From the NCBI GenBank assembly GCA_011049495.1, contig DSBF01000126.1, positions 1 to 6,576 of the forward strand: a DNA stretch of 6,576 nucleotides, written 5' to 3'. A program made the position numbers and the translations under genes. Below are positions 1 to 6,179 of the stretch, in pieces; within the stretch, counting starts at the first letter, position 1; each line of letters starts with the position of its first letter. Source of the stretch: Ignavibacteria bacterium (lineage in GTDB: Bacteria; Bacteroidota; Ignavibacteria; Ignavibacteriales; Melioribacteraceae). Below the pieces are notes generated by a model that had not been told where the DNA came from, did not search any database, and saw nothing but the letters and a program-made list of their open reading frames with translations.

Positions 1-36
1 AGCCAAGCTTTCTAACTGTACACTTTTATGAACAAC

Positions 37-56
37 TATTGTTCAGCAAAGCAAAT
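37..56 (+). repeat. 20-bp direct repeat, copy 1
   Basis: TATTGTTCAGCAAAGCAAAT occurs here and again, identically, at 370-389, an offset of 333 bp. An exact 20-bp match is very unlikely by chance in a window this size. The match stops at both edges (C versus A on the left, T versus A on the right). It may mark one end of a repeated intergenic element. Confidence 0.85.
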
Positions 57-133
57 TGGGATAAATCTTCGAGGTAAGGATATTCGCTTTATGTAGTTTT
101 TCCTCGAAGGTTGCTTGGGGGATACCAGGAACC

Positions 134-161
134 TTGGAGGACTAAAGCATGCGACCTCCAA
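134..161 (+). terminator. Terminator-like hairpin
   Basis: TTGGAGG (134-140) pairs with CCTCCAA (155-161) across a 14-nt loop. The sequence AAATTTTTAAA follows, including a run of five T. This would fit a weak intrinsic terminator for transcription entering from the left, but the loop is long and no upstream gene is in view. It may simply be one of the stem-loops of the repeat-like segment. Confidence 0.35.
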
Positions 162-183
162 AATTTTTAAAGATTATCCGTAG

Positions 184-223
184 CCGCAGACCTGTCTGCT
201 TCAGGCAGGCTTCACGTCTGCGG
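184..223. repeat. Nested inverted repeat (double hairpin)
   Basis: The outer arms CCGCAGAC (184-191) and GTCTGCGG (216-223) pair perfectly. Inside them CCTGTCTG (191-198) pairs with CAGGCAGG (202-209) through one G-T wobble, closing on a CTT triloop. C191 is shared, so the two stems compete for that base. The segment is more GC-rich than its surroundings and has no following T-run, so it looks more like a REP-type or MITE-type palindrome than a terminator. Family assignment is not possible from the sequence alone. Confidence 0.6.
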
Positions 224-369
224 TGGTAACCTCTCAGAATCAAAACAAAATCCATAAATTCTGACAATTAGTACGGTATTTTCGATAAACAAAAAATAAC
301 TCTTTATAATTCAATCACTTACGGAGACCAATTTTTCATTTTTATTCACCAATAGAACTCAGAAATCCA

Positions 370-389
370 TATTGTTCAGCAAAGCAAAT
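370..389 (+). repeat. 20-bp direct repeat, copy 2
   Basis: This is the second identical copy of the 20-mer at 37-56. It ends 64 bases before the peptidase start codon, so it lies in or beside that gene's promoter region. The two copies bracket a 313-bp hairpin-rich segment. Confidence 0.85.
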
Positions 390-441
390 AGATAATTTGT
401 TCTCTTTTTTCATTATTTTTAGATTGAATTACAAATCAATT

Positions 442-447
442 AGGGAG
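442..447 (+). promoter_or_regulatory. Ribosome binding site deciding the M49 gene start
   Basis: AGGGAG lies 6 nt before the ATG at 454. The in-frame TTG at 397, which would lengthen the protein by 19 residues, has no such site, and using it would bury the signal peptide. This supports the start at 454. Confidence 0.7.
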
Positions 448-453
448 AGTGAA

Positions 454-2106
454 ATGAGATTTTTATTAACCGTTTTATTTGTTGCTTTGCTCTTTTCGGC
501 TTGCACTACATCAAAGGAGGATCAAAAGAAAATGTTGGAAGAAAAAATTGAGAAGTATGCCATAACCGATATTAATTATGATGAATCATTATTAGACGAG
601 AGGCAAAAAGTTGTCGTGCAAAAACTATATGAAGCCGCAAAAATAATGGATGAAATTTTCTTAGAACAAGTATATTCAAAAAATCACGAGATAAAAAAGA
701 AATTGGAAACTTCATCTGATGAGTTGGATAAACTTAAATTACAATTTTTCACAATTAATTTTGGTCCTTTCGATAGGTTGGACGGTAATAAACCTTTTAT
801 CGGTGAAGATGAAAAACCGTTAGGTGCAAATTATTATCCCGAAGATATAACCAAAGAAGAATTTGAACAATGGATACAAGTAAATCCCGAAGATGAAAAA
901 GCTTTTCGATCCGAGTTTACAGTTATTAGAAGAAGCGCAAACGGGTTAGTTGCTATTCCTTATTCCGAATTCTATAAAACTAAACTTGAAACTGCTTCAG
1001 CATTGTTAAGAGAAGCAGCAGAGTATGCTGATAATCCTACTCTAAAAAATTATTTACTCACACGTGCAACTGCATTTGAAACAAACGATTACTTTGAAAG
1101 CGATATGGCTTGGATGGATTTGAAAGATCATACCATTGAAGTAATTATCGGTCCTTATGAAGTTTATGAAGACGAACTCTTTAATTACAAAGCCGCTTTT
1201 GAATGTTTTCTTACAATTGTTGATCCCGACGAAACTAAAAAGTTGGAAATATTTGCAAAGTACTTGAAAGAGATGGAAGATAACCTTCCTATACCAGACG
1301 AACATAAAAATTATGATAGAGGTTCTGATTCACCGATCATTGTTGCACAAGAAGTTTTCTCAGGTGGTGATACAAAAGCCGGAGTGCAAACTCTTGCTTT
1401 TAATTTGCCTAATGACGAAAGAGTTCGTCAAGCAAAAGGTTCAAAAAAAGTCATGCTGAAAAATATTCACGAAGCGAAATTTGAAAAGCTACTTTACCCT
1501 ATTGCGCAGAAAGTTTTAGATGCCGAACAACTTGAGTATGTCACATTTGATGCATTTTTCAATCATACATTAATGCATGAAATGTCGCATGGTGTCGGAC
1601 CCGGTTTTATAACGGTTGATGGTCGGCAAACCGAAGTTAAAACGGAATTAAAAGAAACTTATTCCAAAATAGAAGAATGCAAAGCCGATATACTCGGCAT
1701 GTACAACAATGTTTTAATGATAGAAAAAGGAGTTTATCCGAAAGAATTTCAAAACGAACTCTGGTCGACTTTTTTAGCCGGGATATTTCGTTCTGTTAGA
1801 TTCGGAGTTGATGCGGCACACGGTGGAGGCAACGCTATAATATTCAATTACCTATTGGAAAATGGAGCTTATGAGTACAATGAAGTTTCAAACAAAGTGA
1901 AAGTAAATTATGAAAAAGTTTATGATGTTCTCCAAGAACTTGCAACAAAGGTACTTATAATTCAAGCCGAAGGAAATTATGAGGGTGCAAAACAATTAAT
2001 CGAGCAGTACGGAATAGATTCACCAACAATGATCAAATTAAAATCTCAATTAACTGATTTACCGGTAGATATCTGGCCAAATTTTGAGATAGAAAATAAT
2101 CAGTAA
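454..2106 (+). CDS. Dipeptidyl peptidase III-like zinc peptidase lipoprotein (family M49)
   Basis: The 550-aa product is a predicted zinc exopeptidase of family M49, enzymes that remove dipeptides from the N-terminus of short peptides. The start at 454 has a good ribosome binding site and gives a lipoprotein signal: hydrophobic residues 3-16 and a lipobox-like FSAC with Cys17. Seen motifs: H375-E-M-S-H379 for zinc and catalysis, then EECKAD at 407-412, where E408 would be the third zinc ligand. Upstream, N317-LPND with R325-Q and G329 resembles the conserved NxPN..RQ..G stretch of M49 proteins. H456 in AHGGGN may match the active-site histidine of human DPP III. Classical members have a six-residue HEXXGH; this one has the five-residue HEXXH form reported for plant-type and some bacterial members. 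The length is in the usual bacterial range. It stands alone and converges on the next gene. Family confidence is high; the exact substrate is unknown. Confidence 0.85.
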   Translation: MRFLLTVLFVALLFSACTTSKEDQKKMLEEKIEKYAITDINYDESLLDERQKVVVQKLYEAAKIMDEIFLEQVYSKNHEIKKKLETSSDELDKLKLQFFTINFGPFDRLDGNKPFIGEDEKPLGANYYPEDITKEEFEQWIQVNPEDEKAFRSEFTVIRRSANGLVAIPYSEFYKTKLETASALLREAAEYADNPTLKNYLLTRATAFETNDYFESDMAWMDLKDHTIEVIIGPYEVYEDELFNYKAAFECFLTIVDPDETKKLEIFAKYLKEMEDNLPIPDEHKNYDRGSDSPIIVAQEVFSGGDTKAGVQTLAFNLPNDERVRQAKGSKKVMLKNIHEAKFEKLLYPIAQKVLDAEQLEYVTFDAFFNHTLMHEMSHGVGPGFITVDGRQTEVKTELKETYSKIEECKADILGMYNNVLMIEKGVYPKEFQNELWSTFLAGIFRSVRFGVDAAHGGGNAIIFNYLLENGAYEYNEVSNKVKVNYEKVYDVLQELATKVLIIQAEGNYEGAKQLIEQYGIDSPTMIKLKSQLTDLPVDIWPNFEIENNQ

Positions 2107-2122
2107 AAATTGATGTTAGAGA

Positions 2123-3376
2123 TCAATAATTAACCGGTACGGTTACAGTAACTTTTGATCGTACCGGTTTCCCGTTCAATAGAGCCGGTTCAAATTTAAT
2201 TCCAATTAACGCAACTTCGGCAGCAATTCCAGCACCATGAGATAAATCTTTTATTACAGTTGTTTTTGTAACACGTCCGCTTTCATCAACATCACACAGC
2301 ACAATTACATTACCTTTCACATTATTATCTCTTACTCTTTGGGGAATTTTGAAATTATTTATGACCGCTCTAATACCATCTTTTGGTTTTGCACATACAT
2401 CAACACCGCTACAGTTAAAATAATCAAACGGGCTTTTAGCAACACTGGTTTCTTCAGAGATAACTGATTCATTTTTAGTTACTTCCATCAACTGTGAAGA
2501 TTGATCCGGAAGATTTTCCGGAGTTATTCTGGTTGTCGAATGCCCTATGGTTGGTGAAGAATAATTTTGTTCGGATTCTTGCACGTAATTTGGGACTTCT
2601 CTTGCAGCCGCAACTTCTTCGGATTTTTCAATTTTGAATTCAACATTAAGTGTAAGATTAGAAATAACCGGACCGCTGTTATTTTGTCCCGGCAAGAATC
2701 TTGTTTTACGAACCGCTTCAATTGCAGCTTCATCACAGCCGAGACCAATTCCTTTCATCACTTTTGTATCTGTTACTACACCGTTTCTATCAACTGTAAC
2801 TATCAATCTAACAATACCTTCAAGACCATAAGCTTTTGCATCCGGCGGGTATATTAATTTTTCATAAATAGATGACATACCGCCTAAGGGCTGCGGGCAA
2901 ATTTTAACATCGCATAAAAATTCTTCTGTTTTCTTTTGAGCAATTTGTTGCTGATTCCCAGCCCGGTAAGCTTCAATCGGAGCTTGATAATAAGGGTCAT
3001 ATTCAAAAGTGGTTATCTTTACAAGCTTTCCTTTTTCATAATTAATAATTTCTTTCAATGCGCCGTTTCCAAAATATCTTTTAACTATTCCATCAATGTA
3101 TCCGTCTTTAACAAATTTCTCTTCTTTCAACAAACCCGATTCATAATAAGAGCGGCACCATCCGTTTAATTTACCATTGGCAAATGTTTTTGTCTCCTGA
3201 AGGTTACCGTTATCGTAATACCAACTGGAGATGCCGTCATAAATTCCATTAGAGTATGATATTTCGGCACTTTTCTTACCATTAAAATGATATGATTTAA
3301 ACACACCGGTTTGAGCTGATAATAATGTTGTTAAAACAAGCACTAACAGAATAATTTTATCAAAGCGAAATTTCAT
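2123..3376 (-). CDS. Exported protein with MORN-variant repeats and two TonB C-terminal-like domains
   Basis: The 417-aa product starts at the ATG at 3376, just before a signal peptide (K-rich start, hydrophobic residues 8-18, cleavage near SAQ at 20-22). An in-frame start 17 codons upstream would bury this signal. Residues 29-120 hold about four repeats of roughly 23 aa in the Y..NG.L...Y..G...G pattern of MORN-variant (YwqK-like) repeats. Two TonB_C-like modules follow, about 155-250 and 322-417. Each has a Cys pair (C155/C160 and C322/C328), a short link, a G.V.V...VD..G.VT.T.V core, and an AA.EA..-type helix before F.P. A Ser/Thr/Glu-rich linker (about 251-315) separates them. TonB domains normally pass inner-membrane energy to outer-membrane transporters. 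Here only a cleavable signal is seen and no Pro-rich spanning segment, so a scaffold or TonB-like accessory role is as likely. The gene is divergent from the cytochrome operon. Confidence 0.8.
   Translation of the reverse strand: MKFRFDKIILLVLVLTTLLSAQTGVFKSYHFNGKKSAEISYSNGIYDGISSWYYDNGNLQETKTFANGKLNGWCRSYYESGLLKEEKFVKDGYIDGIVKRYFGNGALKEIINYEKGKLVKITTFEYDPYYQAPIEAYRAGNQQQIAQKKTEEFLCDVKICPQPLGGMSSIYEKLIYPPDAKAYGLEGIVRLIVTVDRNGVVTDTKVMKGIGLGCDEAAIEAVRKTRFLPGQNNSGPVISNLTLNVEFKIEKSEEVAAAREVPNYVQESEQNYSSPTIGHSTTRITPENLPDQSSQLMEVTKNESVISEETSVAKSPFDYFNCSGVDVCAKPKDGIRAVINNFKIPQRVRDNNVKGNVIVLCDVDESGRVTKTTVIKDLSHGAGIAAEVALIGIKFEPALLNGKPVRSKVTVTVPVNY
2132..2169. repeat. 10-bp perfect inverted repeat inside the 3' end of the TonB-like gene
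   Basis: AACCGGTACG (2132-2141) pairs exactly with CGTACCGGTT (2160-2169) around an 18-nt loop. The loop itself contains GTTAC/GTAAC at 2142-2152. It sits at the convergent junction of two genes, so it could help end transcription. No T-run follows directly on either strand, and the site also encodes the last residues of the TonB-like protein, so this is not a canonical terminator. Confidence 0.4.
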
Positions 3377-3562
3377 ACTCACTCTTTTGTTTTTATAAGA
3401 AGCAAATTTATAAAGAACATCCGTCAATAAAAATGTAAAAGAAAAGTTTTGTAAAAGGTGAAAATGAAAGTCTAGATAGAATTAACAATTGTTTTGAATA
3501 AGATTTGAACATCTTAATATTTTTCTCTATTTTAAATTGTGTTAAACATTCACGGAGGTAAA
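3377..3562. promoter_or_regulatory. Divergent promoter region between the TonB-like gene and the cytochrome operon
   Basis: These 186 very AT-rich bases must drive both genes. For the rightward operon, TTGAAC (3505-3510) and TATTTT (3528-3533) are 17 bp apart and match the sigma-70 consensus at 4 of 6 positions each. For the leftward gene, the minus strand reads TAAATTTG (3410 to 3403), an exact match to the Bacteroidota -7 pattern TAnnTTTG, 26 nt before the start. However, no TTG sits at the expected distance upstream of it. No clear operator palindrome was found. Both promoter guesses are weak because such matches are common in AT-rich DNA. Confidence 0.4.
3554..3559 (+). promoter_or_regulatory. 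Ribosome binding site deciding the cytochrome gene start
   Basis: GGAGGT lies 3 nt before the ATG at 3563. The in-frame GTG at 3539 lies upstream of this site and would put the site inside the coding region. The start at 3563 also places a basic residue pair just before the hydrophobic signal segment. The spacing is short but workable. Confidence 0.75.
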
Positions 3563-4909
3563 ATGTTAAGAAAATTTTTACTCTCTTTAATACCAATCTT
3601 ATTCTTCTCGTCAATAATCATTTCTCAAGAAGCGACAAAAATCGGTGACTTTACATACGATGATTTTGAAAAACCGGAATACTGCGGAACATCCTGCCAT
3701 ACCGATTTTTACCAGCAATGGAAACAAGCAATGATGTCGCAAGCTTATACTCATCATTGGGATGAAATTGAGTATTTTAAATTAGCGGTGCCTCATGCGG
3801 AAAGAGATGAGAAAGTTGCAGAAGTTAAAGAAGGTTGTAACGGGTGTCATACTCCGATTGCCTATATTTCCGGAGATAACCCTCCCCCATTTCCTTCTGA
3901 AAATTCGAGAGCAAATGAATCAGTTTCCTGCGATGTCTGTCATACAATAACCGGTTTTGCAGGAGATGTGCCTTACAATTTTAATTACATAATGTCACCC
4001 GGTAAAACAAAATACAGTTCACGTAAAGGTGATATTGATTCGCCTGCTCATCAAATTGTTAGATCCGAATTTCATAAAACAACAGAGTTTTGCGGAATTT
4101 GTCATAACGAAAAAAGCCCATACGATATTTGGGTGAAATCCACACAGTTGGAATGGAAAGAAGGTCCTTATGCTGAAGAAAATGTAAGATGTCAAGACTG
4201 TCACATGACAAAAGCAGAAACTAAAAGTGCAACGATGGGAATAACATATCCTGACACGAAATTACATTTATTCCACGGCGCACACGATCCTGGTAAGATT
4301 AAGGGAACAATTGAAGTTAGAATTCATCCCGATATTCGAGAAGTTGAACCGGGCGATGTTGTTAAACTAACTGTTGCTTTATTCAATCAGAAAACCGGGC
4401 ACAAATTCCCAACCGGTTCAGTTGAGGATAGAATTGTTTGGCTGCATGTTGAAGCTAAAGATTCAGAGGGTAATGTATATCACCTGCCTGTTGATAAAAA
4501 GGGTTTTGAAGGTGAAGAATACACTATTGCAGCAGATGTTTTAGCTTACCAAGATATGGGTGTTCCTCTTGATATGCCGGATTTCAAAGGAGTTCAGAGA
4601 GACGCAATACCATTGGGCAACAGAATTTTTAGAATGCCCTATTTTGATCCGCAAGGTAGAATGACAATTCAACAATGGAACACCGCCTCGCTCGGTGTTG
4701 ATTATCGTTTCGGACCAAGAGAAACTAAAATCGAAACATTCACTTTTAATGTACCTTATGAAATTTCCGAAGGAAAAGTAACAGTAACTGCGACAATCAA
4801 TTATCAAAAATTAGTTACATCAGTTGGAGAATTTTTAGAAGTCCCCGATGAAGAAATGGAAATAATTAAAGTTGGTGAACATAGTACAGAGTTTACAGTC
4901 TTCTATTAA
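3563..4909 (+). CDS. Exported multihaem c-type cytochrome, five candidate haem sites (cytochrome c554-like)
   Basis: The 448-aa product begins with a signal peptide (R3/K4, hydrophobic 5-20, cleavage probably near SQ at 21-22), so it acts outside the inner membrane. It has four standard CXXCH haem motifs, at C92-H96, C123-H127, C177-H181 and C210-H214. A fifth candidate, C41-G-T-S-C45-H46, has three residues between the cysteines. The context around the first motif (Y-C..CH.DFY.QW..A) resembles the opening of cytochrome c554-type multihaem proteins. H64, H65, H78, H163, H171, H235, H238 and H241 are possible distal ligands. Residues from about 248 to 448 lack haem motifs and look beta-rich, with TGHKFPTG at 278-285, a stretch I associate with such cytochromes. 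There is no CXXCK motif, so it is not NrfA-type nitrite reductase. It is first in an operon with the haem-barrel gene. It likely carries electrons; partner and substrate are unknown. Confidence 0.85.
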   Translation: MLRKFLLSLIPILFFSSIIISQEATKIGDFTYDDFEKPEYCGTSCHTDFYQQWKQAMMSQAYTHHWDEIEYFKLAVPHAERDEKVAEVKEGCNGCHTPIAYISGDNPPPFPSENSRANESVSCDVCHTITGFAGDVPYNFNYIMSPGKTKYSSRKGDIDSPAHQIVRSEFHKTTEFCGICHNEKSPYDIWVKSTQLEWKEGPYAEENVRCQDCHMTKAETKSATMGITYPDTKLHLFHGAHDPGKIKGTIEVRIHPDIREVEPGDVVKLTVALFNQKTGHKFPTGSVEDRIVWLHVEAKDSEGNVYHLPVDKKGFEGEEYTIAADVLAYQDMGVPLDMPDFKGVQRDAIPLGNRIFRMPYFDPQGRMTIQQWNTASLGVDYRFGPRETKIETFTFNVPYEISEGKVTVTATINYQKLVTSVGEFLEVPDEEMEIIKVGEHSTEFTVFY

Positions 4910-4910
4910 T

Positions 4911-4916
4911 GGAGGA
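4911..4916 (+). promoter_or_regulatory. Ribosome binding site deciding the barrel gene start
   Basis: GGAGGA lies 7 nt before the ATG at 4924. An earlier in-frame ATG at 4909 overlaps the cytochrome stop codon (TAATG), but this Shine-Dalgarno site lies downstream of it, so 4924 is preferred. The short junction suggests the two genes are translated from one message and may be coupled. Confidence 0.75.
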
Positions 4917-4923
4917 AAGAAAA

Positions 4924-6108
4924 ATGAAAAAAACATTTATCAAAATATTTATTGGATTTCTCTTCTTAATATTTTTTTCGGATACACTTTTTGCGATACC
5001 GGCATTTGCAAGAAAATATAATATGAGCTGCACAACTTGTCACGCACCTGCACCAAGATTAAAAGCTTACGGTGATGAATTTGCCGGTAACGGTTTTGTA
5101 CTTTCAGATCAAGAAAATCCACGTTACTATGTTAATACCGGGGATGATGATTTATTCCTTATCCGCGACCTTCCGCTTGCAGTAAGATTAGATGGACTGG
5201 TAACATATAATCATAACAATTCCGATAAGAGTGATTTTAATGCACCGTATAATTTGAAACTTCTTTCCGGCGGTGAACTCGCACCCGATATAGCTTATTA
5301 TTTTTATTTCTTCTTTAGTGAACGCGGGCATGTTGCCGGTATTGAAGACGCCTTTATTATGTTTAATAATTTATTCGGTTCCAAACTTGATTTATACATC
5401 GGTCAATTTCAAGTCTCCGATCCATTATTCAAAAGAGAATTACGATTAACATTTGATGATTACGATATTTATAAAACGAAAATTGGTGCATCTCGAATTA
5501 ATTTGGCTTATGACCGGGGCATCATGCTTACTTACGGTTTTGATACCGGCACCGATATTATTATTGAAGTATTAAACGGAACCGGTATTGGAGATGCTGA
5601 TGTACTAAACAATTTTGATTACGATAAACACAAAAATTTTGCCGGAAGAATTTCTCAAGATATTGGAGAGTTTTTTAGAATCGGTGGTTTCGGTTATTAC
5701 GGTAAAGAAGATTTAGAACAAGGTGGTGATTATTTCACAAACGAGGTTTGGTATGCCGGCGGAGATTTGACTTTTAGTTTTAATGACCAGGTTGAGTTAA
5801 ATGCACAATTCTTATTACGTAAAGATTCTCATCCATTATCAAAAGCTTTATATGCTAAAGCCGAAGATATAGAAACGAAAGGCATGTTTGCAGAACTGGT
5901 TTATACTCCCGACGGCGATAAAAGTAAATGGTATGCCGCGGCTTTGTATAATTGGCAGGAATCGGATTTGACCGCTTATGATATTTCAAAGGCAACAGCT
6001 CACCTCGGTTGGGTTGTAAGAAGAAATATTAGACTTTTTACGGAAGCTACTTATGACATTAAGAATGAGTTCGGACAAGTAGGTATAGGATTTGTTACTG
6101 CCTTCTAA
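4924..6108 (+). CDS. Outer-membrane beta-barrel protein with an N-terminal c-type haem motif
   Basis: The 394-aa product has a signal peptide (K2/K3, hydrophobic 8-18, likely cleavage after A24 in LFA). Twelve residues into the mature chain is a single haem motif, C36-T-T-C39-H40, followed by APAPRLKAYGDEFAGNGF at 41-58. This N-terminal pattern (IPAFARKY.MSCTTCHAP) is familiar from haem-bearing outer-membrane proteins of Bacteroidota and metal-reducing bacteria. From about residue 85 onward the sequence alternates polar and hydrophobic residues with frequent Tyr, Phe and Gly, as in beta strands (for example 122-131, 153-162, 254-259, 337-343). It ends in Phe, as outer-membrane proteins recognised by the BAM machinery often do. 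The pore type and strand number are not determinable here. Sitting 14 bp after the cytochrome gene, it is probably the membrane partner of that protein. A plain porin or a substrate-binding barrel remains possible. Confidence 0.8.
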   Translation: MKKTFIKIFIGFLFLIFFSDTLFAIPAFARKYNMSCTTCHAPAPRLKAYGDEFAGNGFVLSDQENPRYYVNTGDDDLFLIRDLPLAVRLDGLVTYNHNNSDKSDFNAPYNLKLLSGGELAPDIAYYFYFFFSERGHVAGIEDAFIMFNNLFGSKLDLYIGQFQVSDPLFKRELRLTFDDYDIYKTKIGASRINLAYDRGIMLTYGFDTGTDIIIEVLNGTGIGDADVLNNFDYDKHKNFAGRISQDIGEFFRIGGFGYYGKEDLEQGGDYFTNEVWYAGGDLTFSFNDQVELNAQFLLRKDSHPLSKALYAKAEDIETKGMFAELVYTPDGDKSKWYAAALYNWQESDLTAYDISKATAHLGWVVRRNIRLFTEATYDIKNEFGQVGIGFVTAF

Positions 6109-6131
6109 GAAATTTGTTTAAAAAATTAATT

Positions 6132-6169
6132 AAACCTTCGGGTCAATTTACGTAATGATTCGAAGGTTT
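6132..6169. terminator. Bidirectional terminator between convergent genes
   Basis: AAACCTTCG (6132-6140) pairs perfectly with CGAAGGTTT (6161-6169) around a 20-nt loop. On the plus strand TTTTCTGT follows the stem; on the minus strand the stem is followed by AATTAATTTTTTAAA, a strong T-run. It lies between the stop codons of the barrel gene and the convergent PGPGW gene, so it can serve both. The loop is longer than typical. Confidence 0.65.
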
Positions 6170-6179
6170 TCTGTATAAA

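Larger units (their letters stand above)
1..453. other. Non-coding, hairpin-rich region upstream of the M49 peptidase gene
   Basis: No convincing gene was found here on either strand. The stretch contains an exact 20-bp direct repeat (37-56, 370-389) and, between the copies, four inverted repeats: 67-74/102-109, 134-140/155-161, 184-191/216-223 with a second hairpin nested inside, and 234-240/258-264. The part from about 100 to 235 looks visibly more GC-rich than the rest of the region and the genes nearby. The last 60 bases should hold the promoter of the peptidase gene. GATAAT at 391-396 resembles a -10 box, but I see no well-spaced -35, so no promoter is called. The composition suggests a dispersed intergenic repeat, which is inference. 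Confidence 0.6.

Noticed and set aside
39..173. Open reading stretch of 45 codons on the minus strand
   Set aside because: It has no ATG and no ribosome binding site, runs through two inverted repeats and ends in the direct repeat. It is better explained as part of a repeat-like intergenic element.
397..453. Upstream TTG start for the peptidase
   Set aside because: It would put 19 extra residues before a clear lipoprotein signal, and the ribosome binding site at 442-447 points to the ATG at 454.
3539..3562. Upstream GTG start for the cytochrome
   Set aside because: The GGAGGT at 3554-3559 lies inside this extension and serves the ATG at 3563, which also begins a normal signal peptide.
3408..3614. 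Minus-strand frame across the divergent promoter region
   Set aside because: It covers the promoter region and the first codons of the cytochrome gene, and its translation is low-complexity and resembles no family I know.
4541..4807. Antisense open frame of 88 codons within the cytochrome gene
   Set aside because: It is opposite a well-supported coding region, has no recognisable motif and no ribosome binding site. The same applies to the antisense frames at 1054-1305 and 4019-4204 and to the short frames overlapping the TonB-like gene.
3563..4909. NrfA-type nitrite reductase
   Set aside because: There is no CXXCK active-site motif, and the haem-free C-terminal half does not fit that family.
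4909..4923. ATG overlapping the cytochrome stop codon as the barrel start
   Set aside because: The strong GGAGGA lies after this ATG and is well placed for the ATG at 4924. The five extra residues (MEERK) add acidic residues before the signal peptide.
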